A DNA stretch of 64,000 nucleotides from the NCBI RefSeq assembly GCF_030253575.1, contig NC_080562.1, forward strand, positions 41,455,852 to 41,519,851. Direction: 5' to 3'. Below are positions 33,500 to 45,455 of the stretch, piece after piece. The first letter of the stretch is position 1. Each line of letters begins with the position of its first letter. The translations under genes were made by a program, and so were the position numbers. The notes beneath the pieces are model-generated. The model did no database searches. It saw only the letters and a list, made by a program, of their open reading frames with translations, and was not told the DNA's origin. Source of the stretch: Rhododendron vialii (Eukaryota > Streptophyta > Magnoliopsida > Ericales > Ericaceae).

Positions 33500-36480
33500 G
33501 GAACACCACGGAGGTGGTCTGTGAAAAAATTAAGTAAATATCAGTTCGCTAGGCTTGGACCTTCTTTCTACCGGTCCATTCTTTCCTGCCTTCATGCTTT
33601 ATACTTCTCTTTTTTTTCCTCCTCTGATTAGTTTAATCAAGTGAATAAATTGAGCTAAAAAATTGCATGTACATCTACAAACTAAACTCTACCTGCCTCT
33701 CTAGGTCGGTTTATGTGCACTAGCTGGATTAATCGTGGAGCATGGACTTAATAAGGGAGTTGAATTTGCAATTTTCGCATATTTGGCTGCTTATCCCATT
33801 TTGTTTAAAACTATGTCATAAAATTATCTTGCCAACCATGGCGTAGGTTGTTGATCGGTTACTTTAAAACGTCAACCAACTTCCGGTTGGGCTACAGGCT
33901 GGTGAATTTGATCATATGCTGAGCTGAAAGGCAGTTCTTCAGGGGAATATTTTTTCCTAATGTTACTTTTGTCCACACATTATTTTCATTGAATATGAAT
34001 ATCATTTGCTGCCGGCAGTTTGTGTGAATTATCCTATTTGAACTGACCTAATTTGTATTAGCTAATATTTGCAGTATTACCTTGCTGCAGTATTTTTCAG
34101 GTTTAACTTTTCAAGCAAAATCAATAAGAAGGAATTGGCTCATTGTAGTCTGATTCATACGTGTGCTTACCATTTTCCCTTTAAGGCCCTGTTTGGATGG
34201 AGTAGAAGAGGTGGGGATATGTTAAGACCCCTCTTTTATACTTGGCCCCACTTCTAATCCCCCGTTTGGGAAGGCAAAATGGCTGGGGTCTTCGTTATCC
34301 CATTCGTTGGGTAAGACCGGAGGAGAGGGCATACGCTGGTGTTATTTTTGGCCATGGTTTGAGGAGGGCATACGTTATGCCCCTTAATCCCCCTTAAAAT
34401 TTGACGATTGCACCCCTCCTTCTCCCACTTTCCCTACCCCTAGCAACCTATTTCAGCCGCTAACCCTAATCTGGTGTTGTTCGAGGAGCAGAGAGGGTTT
34501 TGTGGCAATTTGGTATGACTTCGATTAGCTCAGATTCTAGGTGCGTGCAACCACTTGGAGCTTTGATTAACTTAGGTAGTCAGGTATGACTTCGATTAGC
34601 TCAGATTCTAGGTGCGTGATGGGTTTTTTGTTGTTTATCATTCCTGCATTCTGTGGCTGTGGGTTTCGGGTGAGTTAGGGTTTTGGGTGAAGTCCTTTTT
34701 TGCTGTGTAACTCCACGATCTACAACTCTCTCTCTCTCTCTTAGATTAGGTTTGTGGGTGAACGACTGTGTTGTACATTTGTGTTGGTTTGTGGCTGAAC
34801 ACGGCTGACTTAGGGCTGTGTGTTTAGATTAGTTGAACCCCTGAAAATAGGGTTCTACTCAATGTGAAATACTAACACTTAGTGACTGTTTATTAGGTAC
34901 GAAAAAGTTATTTGTGTAGCATAGAAAATGGGCTTACTCATCCGAAAATCAAAACAAAGGAAGAAAGAAAGAACGAAAGGGCTACATGAGCTATATATCT
35001 GTCCATTATGTCCAATCTTGTTCTGTATTTTGTGCATGAAAATCTTATGTATGTGTACATCTGTAGCTTTTTGCCTGGTGTGCTTATCAGGTTATTGATG
35101 GGGTTCATGAATAAATTTTCTGTTCATTTTTCCATATTAGCACTCATGTTGCTGACCAACTCGAAAGAGATCATGCAATACAAGCATTTATTGAAGTTGA
35201 ATGAATAGAAGGAACACGTACTGGTGCGATTAACTGAACTAATCCCGAATTGAATTTGAAAAGATCCAAATTGGCAAGTGTGTGTTTTTTTTTTATTTGA
35301 CACTGTTGTTGATTAGAGAAGTAATGGTTTGCATGAATAGAGTAAAACAGAAAACATTAGAAGGACAATCAAATACGGATATGTTGTTTATGATTGTTGA
35401 AAAGTGGTTTTTAAGAGATGAGTAGGAGGTGAGTTTATGGTGTACACACAACTTAATATGTCAGATTTTGTAGGTAAACCTTCCTCAATGGGATTGCATA
35501 GGCAGCATATTTGAAGTTAGTATTTTAGTTTGGATGTAAGGATGCTGAAAAGGCTTATTACATGGTTAATGGTGTGTCATAGAAATGTGGACTTTGGAAA
35601 TGAAATAAGAAAAATATTAGTACATGGTACATGAGTTGTTACTAACTACTTACTTTTGTTAATGATGGCTTTTGGATCAATCTTTCGAAGTCTTTATGAA
35701 TTGTTGTTGAGAAGTGTGTAATCATAAAACATTTGAGACAAAATGTTGTTTAGGAATTGTAAAATCATATGTTAATAAAGTTAAGTATAAATACTTATAA
35801 ATAGTTGTGGTTGAGATTTAATTGATCAAACTCTTGTTAGCGTTTTTTAGGATGCCAAGATTAAATAGAAAATAAGTGAGGAGGAAGAGGCAGTCGTGGC
35901 ATTGCATGCCTTTACTACTGCTGCAATGGGTATATTTAGCCTCTACCTCTTCATCACGTCCACGAAACAGAGTACTGTCATGTCACTTCTTTTCCTGCAC
36001 CGATACGAAACCGTACTGGCTTCATGAATTCATCAACTGGGGCGTTGGGCATAGCCATTTCCATGTTTGTTTTCCTATAGTATTACCCTGGATAAAAGTC
36101 GACAGCTGCAATCTCTCTCTCTCTCTCTCTCTCTGCGCCAATGCTGCTACATCTGACGGTGACACAATGCCATCCATGCAACATGCATAATCCTTAATAT
36201 TGTTTTTTGGTCGGCAAAAAGTATTGATTAATCATTGAAAGTGGTTGCAAAGATTAAAAAAGACCCAAACACAGAACGCCATCACAATGGAAAAAATCTT
36301 ACATCTCAACGAGGTTGACACCCCATGCCCCGACAATCACGAGCCACTCAAGCCCGCGAAAGATAGTTTGCATGCAAGATACCAACCATTATACAAAAAT
36401 AGTAGAACATAGCCATTGTCACTGGAGTTTTACCCTGTTGTTAGCTTTGGGGCCCGGAACAGCAGACTAAAAAAATGTTT
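33500..36480. other. Large spacer between the pseudogene and gene 6
   Basis: No gene supported. At 34183 GGCCCTGTTTGGATGGAG looks like the left end of a plant DNA transposon, but I did not find its right end. A 36-bp phrase (GGTATGACTTCGATTAGCTC...) is duplicated at about 34511 and 34582. (CT)n lies at 36112-36134. The frame 35876-36190 and the sequence around it have no clear homology. Confidence 0.4.
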
Positions 36481-36484
36481 CCCA

Positions 36485-36623
36485 ACACGGAGAACGATAG
36501 TACAATTTATAAATTGATGTGTTTCACCAATTCTTTTTCTTCCAAATGACACAAATTCCTCTTTCTTTCTTAATTGTATCGTTACATGTAACTTAGAAAA
36601 TATCATCACAAAACACTATTTCT
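36485..36623 (-). other. 3' flank / probable 3' UTR of gene 6
   Basis: The - strand carries the same AAGAAAGAAAGAGGAATTTG and GTGTCATTTGGAAGAAAAAG block that follows the stop of gene 2 and others. Confidence 0.45.
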
Positions 36624-38533
36624 TCAAACCAAAGGAGCTGAGCGCCCAAGAAATTCAAGTGCTTTGACAAGAGTCTTTCTAAACCTCACAACATCAATAT
36701 TAAAATTCTGCTTTATAAGGTACATAGCCCTACCAATCTCATACCCTTGCGAATATACGGATGCCGGATCAACAATGACAGGGTGATCTCTGCCATAAAG
36801 AGAGATGAGAGAGCTTTCTTCTGGTTCGATTTTGTACTCTACGTAATTTAGACCCATCGCTATTGCTGGCGCTCCAAAGTAGGTGGTTGAACCCCACTCT
36901 AGGCCCAACCCAACCACTTGCACCATGACAGCCCCTTCGGGCAAGAAGATTTCATTTGTAAGCCCAGCACCGTGGGCTCCAACAAGTATGCTGCACGAGT
37001 TCAGTACCTTGGCAAACTTGTGTAAATTGGCCATCATATCAGGTTTTGCGATGACAACGCTAAAGCCCAATGCCCTCATCATTGTCAACATCTGATCTTC
37101 GTTTAGAAATATTCTTGATTTTTGTCGAGATATAAGAACCAACACTGGTTTTTCCATCTGTGACAAATCTCGTATCTTTAGGTTGTATGATTCTCTGAGA
37201 AACTGCTTGAAATCAAGCATGGAGTAACCTTCGGGGACGTCTGTGGTCGTTATGGCAAGATTGTCATGGTAGTGAAGCCCGACAACTGCTCCAGGAAAGC
37301 AATGTATGCTTCCATTTGATGCCGGGTCAATAACTTCATAGCTAGACAGATGGGACAAAATTGTATCATATCTTGCAACAAACTCAGATCTGAAATCGGT
37401 GACAATAAATTGTAGGCGAGATTGGAGGTGACGACTAGTGAGGAACAAAGGAATGATTACTTCGTTGAATTCATGGAATATGTTTCTTGCGAATCCGCCA
37501 GATGAGAAGATTACAGCTGGGACATTGTGGGAATAACGACAAGCTGGAGGGAGGGTGATATTTTCCTGAAGTATCTGGACTGATGTAACTGAATTACTCA
37601 TGAGCGGCTTATCATCCTTTCTCGCATACGGATGGATTGTGTGATTGGCTTGGGGCATATCTTGACTGAATGGTGCATAAACCTTCATTGTAAGCGTATC
37701 AATTCTTACTGGTTTATTGGACACACAAACTTCAGTGTGAATGTTAGAATGGCAAGCAAATCCGGTGACTTCCAGTTGAGTTTGATTTTCGCCTATAAGT
37801 AAGCATGCAATTCCATTGAAGAATTAGAGTTAGACATGAGTATTATCTCCGATTGTGGTCGTCGAACCCATGTGTTGAAGCAAATTGAGAAAAGGTTGAC
37901 TAAAAACTGATCTTTTATGATTTGCTCAAGTGTCTAAATCAAATACGATAGGATCACGCGATTAGTGATTTTTGTCCCAAGTAAGAGCATCTTCATTCCT
38001 TAACGTTTGTTATACTCAAACTCGACTTTTGAGTAAAACCCCCAAAAGCCTATCCACTCCTTTACTCAAACCTATACCAAATTGAGTTAGACTTAGATTT
38101 CTATATACTTATATTTTGCAATCCGTTTTCTCTCCTCCCAATTTTATTATAATGCCATTAATGAAGCTTTTTCTCAAATTTGTACTTAGATTTGCATTTG
38201 CCCAGTGGAATGTTTTATATCAAATGAAATTTTTACTCAAATTTGAGTGAAAGTATAAGTAAGCGTTGGAGATACTCTAACTATGATTATAGACATTCAC
38301 AAGTTGAATAATGAAAGTGCAAAATTCAGAGGAAGAAGAGGAGAAGAAGAAGAAACCTTGCACTAGTCTTTTCAAGAGAAACTGCAGTTGTTCTTGATCT
38401 CTTATGCGACTCCCGACCCAGTTCGTTCTGAGTTTCTTCCCTGCCATTTCCAAGCAATGAAATCAACCAAGCCAACGGTGGGTGTGAAATTTTTCTATAA
38501 AACAGGAGCATTTTGGCGCTAATACTTCTTTTG

Positions 38534-38576
<43 letters not shown>

Positions 38577-39150
38577 TGTGAGTTTTAGGTTTTGAATCAC
38601 AAATATATTAATAAAATAAAAGTTTTTGGATGGTACTTGCAGAAATGATTTTCCCTAAGTAATGTTTGGAGTATCATCTAAAGAATAGATTTTGACTTTT
38701 TTTTCTTTGACCTTTTTGCCCTTTTCTAGGATTGGTTGTGAATATTCGTTGGGTCACATATATAACCTAGCTTTTTATGAAAATCGTATATAGCCCGGCT
38801 ATATATAAATTTTTCATGCAAAAAATTTCTAACTTATTAATTTACATCAAATATACTTAAGCTCCTTTATAGTTGGAATTCTTTGAAATTAGGTGAGAAA
38901 TTGTCACATTCCCTTTAGGTTATATCAAGAAAACTACAATTCTATTCCCTAATTCTTGGACTCAAGAATGGGTTACACCCCCTGATTTAGGAAAAGCATG
39001 CATGGAAATTCATCGAATTCAATAAGAATACTTACATTGTTCTGACGGAGTCGCATCAAATCCGAATTGGACAGTGCAGAGTAAGGAGAGGAGAAGCAAG
39101 CAGATAAATGGAGTTGCACGTAGAGCCAGACTTCCTGGCACCTTCTCCAT
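36624..39150 (-). CDS. GT61 glycosyltransferase, gene 6
   Basis: Predicted 455 aa. Exon 1 is 39036-39150 (MEKVPGSLALRATPF, donor GTAAGT), exon 2 is 38357-38440 (84 bp, KKLRTNWVGSRIRDQEQ) and exon 3 is 36624-37792. The catalytic exon extends 68 bp upstream of its first methionine (37724). The extension reads GENQTQLEVTGFACHSN and begins at an acceptor whose TAG would stop an unspliced frame, which is direct support for the splice model. Motifs: VIFSSGGFA, FHEF, HCFPGAVVGLHYHDN, ILVGAHGAGLTN (H340). It ends RSAPLV. Intron 1 is 595 bp with a (GT)n run; intron 2 is 564 bp with a Tourist-like MITE. Intron 1 is homologous to that of gene 8. Predicted type II Golgi glycosyltransferase; substrate unknown. 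Confidence 0.93.
37985..38277. mobile_element. Tourist-like MITE in intron 2 of gene 6
   Basis: 293 bp with imperfect inverted ends (GAGCATCTTCATTCC and GGAGATACTC), flanked by TAA on both sides (37982-37984 and 38278-38280). The same intron of genes 2 and 9 shows an unoccupied TAACT(T/A) site before GATTATAGAC. Confidence 0.82.
38538..38573. repeat. (GT)n microsatellite in intron 1 of gene 6
   Basis: About eighteen uninterrupted GT units. Confidence 0.95.
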
Positions 39151-39188
39151 CTTCCAACAATCTGAATACATGCTCAAAGTTTTGGCAG

Positions 39189-39197
39189 AATATATAC
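39189..39197 (-). promoter_or_regulatory. Possible TATA box of gene 6
   Basis: On the - strand TATATATTC lies about 40 bp before the ATG, inside a leader conserved in the array (CACCTCCATGGTTGTTCATT upstream, TTCAGATTGTTGGAAG-type words next to the ATG). Gene 7 has the same word near 42450. Genes 2 and 3 instead have CATATATTAAG about 80 bp upstream. Transcription starts are unknown, and the spacing to the ATG is short. Confidence 0.3.
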
Positions 39198-39199
39198 AA

Positions 39200-39773
39200 G
39201 CAATGAACAACCATGGAGGTGCTCAATTTTGGAGTAACTATGCGGTGGATTGTCAAATAATTTTTTTTTTTTTTTTGCTCTGCAAGTGGATTGTCAAATA
39301 ATTGCTAATTATTAGGCTTTCCATTTTCTTTTATTCTGGTCACTGGTTTTCTTATTCTCGTGATTCGTTCCTCTCTTATTGTTTACCCTCTATCCGATTA
39401 GTTTAATTCATTGAAAAACTTCGTGCTGAAGAATTGTATCAATTTGTATTTGACATTTTGAGCTATTGAAAGATACATGCTTTTCACAATGACAGGGTGT
39501 TGGTGTTAATTAGCTTACACTTATCTTGATTAATCATATATTGCTCCCTCCGACCTCCTTTTTTAGTGTCAGTAAGCACTTTTTTGTTTGTTCCGAAAAT
39601 ATTGTCCCACTTCCAAATCAATCGATTGCGCGCATCTCGAACTAATTATCCCTACGGCCTCTCCCACAGCCCTTTCCATGCACGGCCACCACAATTAAGT
39701 TGACTAATATGAATTGCAGTTCTCTTGGAGGGATCTGGGAAGATTTTTCCACTCCTTTATCTACAAAAAACTT
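39200..39773. other. Upstream flank of gene 6
   Basis: A stretch of about 25 bp ending in CAAATAATT is duplicated around 39240-39300 with a T run between the copies. No gene. Confidence 0.4.
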
Positions 39774-39778
39774 GAAGG

Positions 39779-40160
39779 TGTATAAATTTTATATTTATCT
39801 CAAAGTCAATTGGCAATGAGTGGAGAGGTCCCAAATATTATTAAGTGATCACTCATTCCACTCCCAAGCAATGTGAGACTCTATTTCTTAACATCTCCCT
39901 CACGTGCAGCCCCGTTTGAGGTCTGTCACGTGTGGCCACTTTTGGGTTCTATCATTGTGCAGCCTTTTTGCTGGTCTGTTATCGTGGGGTGTGGATTGTG
40001 AATTTTATAAAATGTGGGGTGGAACGGGCCCCGCTTTGATACCATATAGAAACTTTATATCCATCTCAAAACCAATTGGCAATGAGTGGAGAGGTCCTAA
40101 ATGTTATTAAGTGATCACCCATTCCACTCCCAAGCAATGTGTGACTCTATTTTCTTAACA
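39779..40160 (-). mobile_element. TRIM, second copy, 382 bp
   Basis: Same family as 14966-15348 but inverted. Terminal direct repeats are 39779-39893 and about 40047-40160. On the - strand the primer site is TGGTATCAAAGC (complement of 40033-40044) and the polypurine run is CACGTGAGGGAGA. A 5-bp duplication GAAGG (39774-39778 and 40161-40165) fixes the borders. Confidence 0.88.
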
Positions 40161-40550
40161 GAAGGCTGAACATTCCCCTCCCGCACAAAATAATACTACT
40201 AGCAACAAAGCACGAGGTTATTTATTTGCTGTCATATACCTGTGATTCTAGTCAACCAACTCTCTGGAGTTGTTAAACGCATATTTTCCTCAACTTGCGG
40301 GAGAAACCTTTTTTAATCTTCCGGTACGCAGTGCGTGCTTTTAGAGTACTAATACGAAAATAATAAAACGTAGCCTTTGTCATGTACCAGCAAGTACCAA
40401 TACGGAGAAGGACTTTAGTGCAATTTATATAGAAATGTCATTTCTTTCTCTTCCAAACATCAACACAGATTAATACCTCTTTCGTTCTTAATTGTATCTT
40501 CACAATGTAACCTAGCTAGAAAGAATGATCTTCTCTAAACACAGTTTATT

Positions 40551-42405
40551 TCAAACCGAAGGAGCTGAGCGCCCGAGAAGTCCAAGTGCTTTGACAAGAG
40601 TCTTTCTAAACCTCACGAGATCAATATTAAATTTCTGCTCAATAAGGTACAAAGCCCTACCAACCTCGTACCCCTGCGAATACATGGATGAGGGATCAAA
40701 AATGACAGGGTGATCTCTGCCATAAATAGAGATGAGAGAGCTTTCCTCTGGTTCGATTTTGTACTCTACGTAATTTAGACCCATCCCTATACCTGGCCCT
40801 CCAAAGTAGTTGTCTGAGACCCATTCCAGGCCCAGCCCCACCACTTGCACCAAGACAGCCCCTTCGGGCAAGAAGACTTGATTCGTAAGCCCAGCACCGT
40901 GAGCCCCAACCAGTACGCTGCACGGGTTCAACATCTCTGCAACCTCGTCTAAATTGCCCATCATATCAGGCTTTGCGACCACAACACTGAAGCCCAATTC
41001 CCTCATCATGGTTACCATCTGATCCTCGTTCAGAAACATTCTTGATCCTTGACGAGATACAAGAACCAACACTGGTTTTTCTGTCTGAGACAAATCTTGT
41101 ATCTTAATGTTGTATGATTCTCTGAGAAACTGCTTGAAATCAAGCATGGAGTAACCTTCTGGGACGTTAGTGGTTGATATGGCAAGAAGGTCATGGAAGT
41201 GAAGCCCGACAACTGCTCCAGGAAAGCAATGCATGCTTCCATTTGATGCCGGATTAATAACTTCATAGCTAGACAAATGGGACAAAATTCTTTTATATTT
41301 AGCAACAAAGTCCGGTCTGAAATCGGTGAGAATAAATTGAAGGCGAGATTGGAAGTGGCGAGTAGTGAGGAACAAAGGAATGATTACTTCATTGAATTCA
41401 TGGAATATGTTTCCTGCGAATCCACCAGATGAGAAGATTACGGCTGTGACATTGTGGGTATACTGACAAGGCGGAGAGAGGGTGATATTTCCAGCTGGAA
41501 GTATCTGGACTGGTGTTACCGAAGTATTCATGAGTGACTTGTCGTCCTTTCTCGCATATGGATGGATTGTACGGTTGGCCTGGGGCATGCCTTGACTGAA
41601 TGGTGCATAAACCTTCATTGTAAGCGTATCGATCCTTACTGGTCGACTGGACACACAAACTTCAGTGTGAATCTTAGAATCGCAAGCAAATCCGGTGGCT
41701 TCCAGTTGAGTTTGACTTTCTCCTATATTCATGCATGCATTTCCATTGGAGAAATAAAATTAGACACGAGTATTATCTCCTATTTGTATTAGTTGAATCC
41801 ATGTGTTGAAGCAAATTAATTGAGAGAAGGGTGACTATAAATAATCTTTTATGATATGATTAACTGTGTAAATCAAGTAGAAGTCTAATCAAGTATATAC
41901 GATATGGTACTTGTGAACCAATGACGAAGGATAATGTGATTAGAGATCTTTTCCCCATATAAATATTGTTATAGACTTTAACTAATTAATGTTGCATAAT
42001 GAAAATGCAAAATTCTGTGAAGGAGAAGAAGAAATTAACCTTCCACTAGTCTTTTCAAGAGAAGATAAAGGGGATCTTCATCTTTTATCTGAGTCCCGCC
42101 TTCTACGCTATTCCCGCTCCAGTTCGTTCTCAGTTTGTTCCCTGCCATTTCCAAGCAATGAAATCAAGTATTTCTGGATTACGTATCTTAAATTTTGAGT
42201 TATAGGCTTTGGATTACAATCGTGAAACATTTTGAATCTTACGATTTAGAAAAAGCTTGGAAATTTATTGAATTCAAGAAGGATGCTTACATTGATCTGA
42301 TGGAGTCACATTAAACTCGAAGTCGACAGTGTAGAGCAAGCAGAGGAGGAGCAAGCCGATAAATGGAGTTGCGCGTAAAACCAGACTTCCTGGCGCCTTC
42401 TCCAT
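40551..42405 (-). CDS. GT61 glycosyltransferase, gene 7
   Basis: Predicted 462 aa. Exon 1 is 42291-42405 (MEKAPGSLVLRATPF, donor GTAAGC), exon 2 is 42040-42141 (102 bp) and exon 3 is 40551-41722. The stem exon is longer than the 84-bp form by an 18-bp tandem duplication (GCGGGAATAGCGTAGAAG next to GCGGGACTCAGATAAAAG), giving SGNSVEGGTQIKDEDP. Gene 3 shares it. The catalytic exon has ILPAGNITLSPPC with one extra residue, VIFSSGGFAG, FHEF, HCFPGAVVGLHFHDL, VLVGAHGAGLTN (H347) and ends RSAPSV. It also has NPCSV instead of NSCSV before that motif, as in gene 8. The methionine at 41732 precedes the acceptor. Predicted Golgi GT61 enzyme; substrate unknown. Confidence 0.93.
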
Positions 42406-42409
42406 CTTC

Positions 42410-44303
42410 CTAAAATCTGAAAATTAAGATGCTCCAAGTTTAGGCAGAATATATACAATTAAGCAATTAACAACCATTGAGGTGCTCAATGTAAGAGTAC
42501 TTGTCCGTTGGATTGTCAATTTTGTGCAATAGACTTTGCATTTTCTTTTATTCTCCTTTTCCTACTCTCATGATTTGTTCCTTTCTTATTGTTTCCCCCC
42601 CTCCAATTAGTTCATTCCATTGAACAACTTGAGCCGAAGAATTTCATCTAGCTGGCTTTTTTTTTTTGAAAGGCAATTTCATCTAGCTATTGATAGTGAC
42701 ATCTACAGCTATTCTTTGATACATGTTTTTCACAATAACTAAGTGTTGGGTTCAATTTACGTGCATCTCGACTAATCATGAAGTTTTTTTTTTTTTTTTT
42801 GCTCGGCAAAAGTTAGTATTGTTAGATTAGCAGTACCTTGGAAGAGGAATTGAATGCCCAACCTCCTTGCACACCTAAGTGCATCCCTGATACCGTTGGC
42901 CTCTTGGTGATTAATCATGAAGCTTTGAAGTTAACAACCGAAAAAAATCTTCGGCTAGCTGCCTCAAGAGAAAGATTATTATTTTTTTGTTGGTTGGAGT
43001 CGAACCTAACGGTTTGAAGGATAAAGTTTTTGCATTTGATGTCATGAATATCTCACTCAATCAACTACTCTTGAATTTTTTTTTTGATTTTTTCTTTCTA
43101 AGCAATCAACTCTTGAAGTTGGTAATGTATATTTTTCCCAACTTCTGAGAGAAACCATTTTTAATCGTCAGGTGACTAGTGCATGTGTATAGATATCAAT
43201 TGACTTTTAGTAGTTTAATCTCTGCGTATTGACGGCTCATCCGTCACACATTTTGATCCAATTTGTTTGCATTATTTCTGTGTGTATATATATATATATA
43301 TATATAAATATTGTGAAGAACCATAGAAATTAGAAACTAAATTTAAAATGGGGGAGAAATTTGCGAGGGTGGAGTTGGAGATTTTGCAACGACTTTTGCC
43401 TCATTCCCTCCTTGATTTCACAATTCTCCCCAATTTTTTTGGGTGCAAATTGGGTACTACGTGACGGTATCCAGCGCTCATTCGAGTCATCCAAACGTGT
43501 TTTGAGCACTCTCGATCTCCTACTCAACCGAGTAGTCTCTCTCCTCTTTCCCCTTTGCTCGTATCTGGGCAGTTCAAAACGCATTTGGATAGCTCGGATG
43601 GGCTGCTGGGTACCACGTAGACTATATCCAATTTGCACCAAAAAAAATTTCTCCCCATTAGACAAACTTTTGGTAATCAAAATCTTTTCCAGGTAATGCA
43701 GGGTGTCCCGACCAGCTTGTCAACGGTTTCGAATAAACCACTACAGACTACAACCCCTCCCATAACCTTTTTACGATGGCCATCATAAGTTGACAAATGT
43801 CAAAAGCACTCTCTCTCAGAGGGATCCGGCAAGCTAGATTTCCACTTCTTTACTATCTACAACGAACTTGGATGGGCCAAAGTTTTAATTTTATTTGATG
43901 TCCTGATTCCACCCAACAAACTTTTGGAGTTGATAAAGCCTATTTTTTCTCAACTTGTGGGAGAACCCTTTTTAATCATACGGTGAGTGGCAAAAAAAAC
44001 TATGGGTAGCCATCATTTGCTGTACACCAATTACACGCTAAATTATGTGGGATCCATCTTGAAATTTCACACAAATGATCAGAGCAGCTCAATTTACTTT
44101 TTACTAGTTTAACCCTACTTAGTGACGGGTCATCCGTCAAGCATCTACTTTTTGGAGAAAGCTATGGCACGTACCTCTAAAAGGGATGTATCATATGCAC
44201 CTCTCTTATGGACCGTTGCACTCGTCAAATTTTAATCCTCATCACCTATTTATTTGGTAAAAGAAAAAGGAAACCGGATTAACCTATAATCCAATTTACA
44301 GAG

Positions 44304-44343
<40 letters not shown>

Positions 44344-45070
44344 GATTTCCTGTGTTTTGCTGCGTCATGCTTAATTTAATTCTATGATTGGATTGAATTT
44401 CATTTAATTGGTTTCTAGTTTTTTTACTAGTTTAAGACTTCGTTTGTGCTGCTTTTTTATTTTTATTTTTAAAAACATGAGATAAGGTAGGACGAATCGA
44501 CTTTTACTTGGTGTAATACAGTTAGGGTTATCAGGTTAATTTGTAGCGTTGTTACTATATTCCGTTCTCTTTTGACAAGAAAGCAACGGGGTTGCCTTTG
44601 TCTTGGTGGATTGAAAAATAGCAATAAACGACGAGGAAGCCGCTCAAAAAATAAATAAACGGGGAAGATAGTGATTCAAGACGAGTGCTTTAGTAAGATC
44701 AAGAAAGGAAAATTGAATTCCGCACTCCACTTTTGTACATAGATGCTCCACTTTGCTTATAAAACTTCAAGTTAAAAGTGGAACACCTGCATACAAAAAA
44801 TGGAGCGCCAAAATCAACATTCATTAAGAAAACAGAGAGAAAGCATACATTCTTAAAACAGGGTTTCAGGTCTTGGTGCTCTTTTAAGATAGCGATTCAA
44901 TTGCTTAGTGTTAGGCATACATTCTCTTCCATTGTCAATCTTTTACTGACAGGAAAATTTTACGTTTTTCAATCACTCATCTCCCTCCAAGAAATCGACA
45001 ATTTTAGATGGTGGTGTTAGTACTTAGATTTCCATGTCCTGCTCCTCCCTCCCTCTCCCCGCTTTCCCTT
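42410..45070. other. Upstream flank of gene 7 and spacer to gene 8
   Basis: 42480-43350 is array-type flank. 42785-42905 is a SINE (separate entry), and 42965-43060 has a GGTTCGACTCC word followed by A-rich DNA on the - strand, perhaps another SINE remnant. 44095-44240 is the inverted partner of 11865-12010. (TA)n lies near 43287-43306 and (CT)n at 44307-44341. No gene. Confidence 0.45.
42785..42905 (-). mobile_element. tRNA-derived SINE, copy B
   Basis: On the - strand: GATGCACTTAGGTGTGCAAGG, GGGCATTCAATTCCTC (B-box-like), TCTAACAATACTAACTTTTGC and a long A tail. It is collinear with copy A at 23969-24084. Confidence 0.62.
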
Positions 45071-45359
45071 TCTTGGAGAGCTATGGAGAATAATTGGGTA
45101 ATCGTCTATTCTTGCCTTTGCAATTCCTTTTCCAATTGCCCAAATTTTTGTTGAAACAGATAGTCAAAATGTCTGATTTCCAGGATACAACGAACCGTAA
45201 TGTTATAGTACTATTTTCTGAGACTGTTGCATGGTTGTAGAAGCAGAGATGTTCTTGTTGTTTAGAAGATTTCGAGTGCCTAAAGGAGATGCGTAAAACG
45301 AACAACCCTCTTCTAGCTAGGCGAGTGTATATGTATAACATTAAAACAAACCGAGTGGT

Positions 45360-45455
45360 CATTTCTTTCTCTTCCAAATAACACAGATACCTCTTTGTTT
45401 CTTAATAGTATCTTCAAGCGTAACCCAGACAGAATCATCTCAAAACACTGTTTCT
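45360..45455 (-). other. 3' flank / probable 3' UTR of gene 8
   Basis: Carries the array's conserved downstream block (GAGGTATCTGTGTTATTTGG, GAAGAGAAAGAAATG) on the - strand. The DNA beyond it, to 45070, is unremarkable. Confidence 0.4.

Noticed and set aside
35876-36190. Possible PIF/Harbinger transposase fragment
   Set aside because: A weak resemblance in one frame that breaks at once; no catalytic residues visible.
39056-39256. - strand reading frame overlapping exon 1 of gene 6
   Set aside because: It is the out-of-frame shadow of exon 1; its ATG lies upstream of the likely TATA word.
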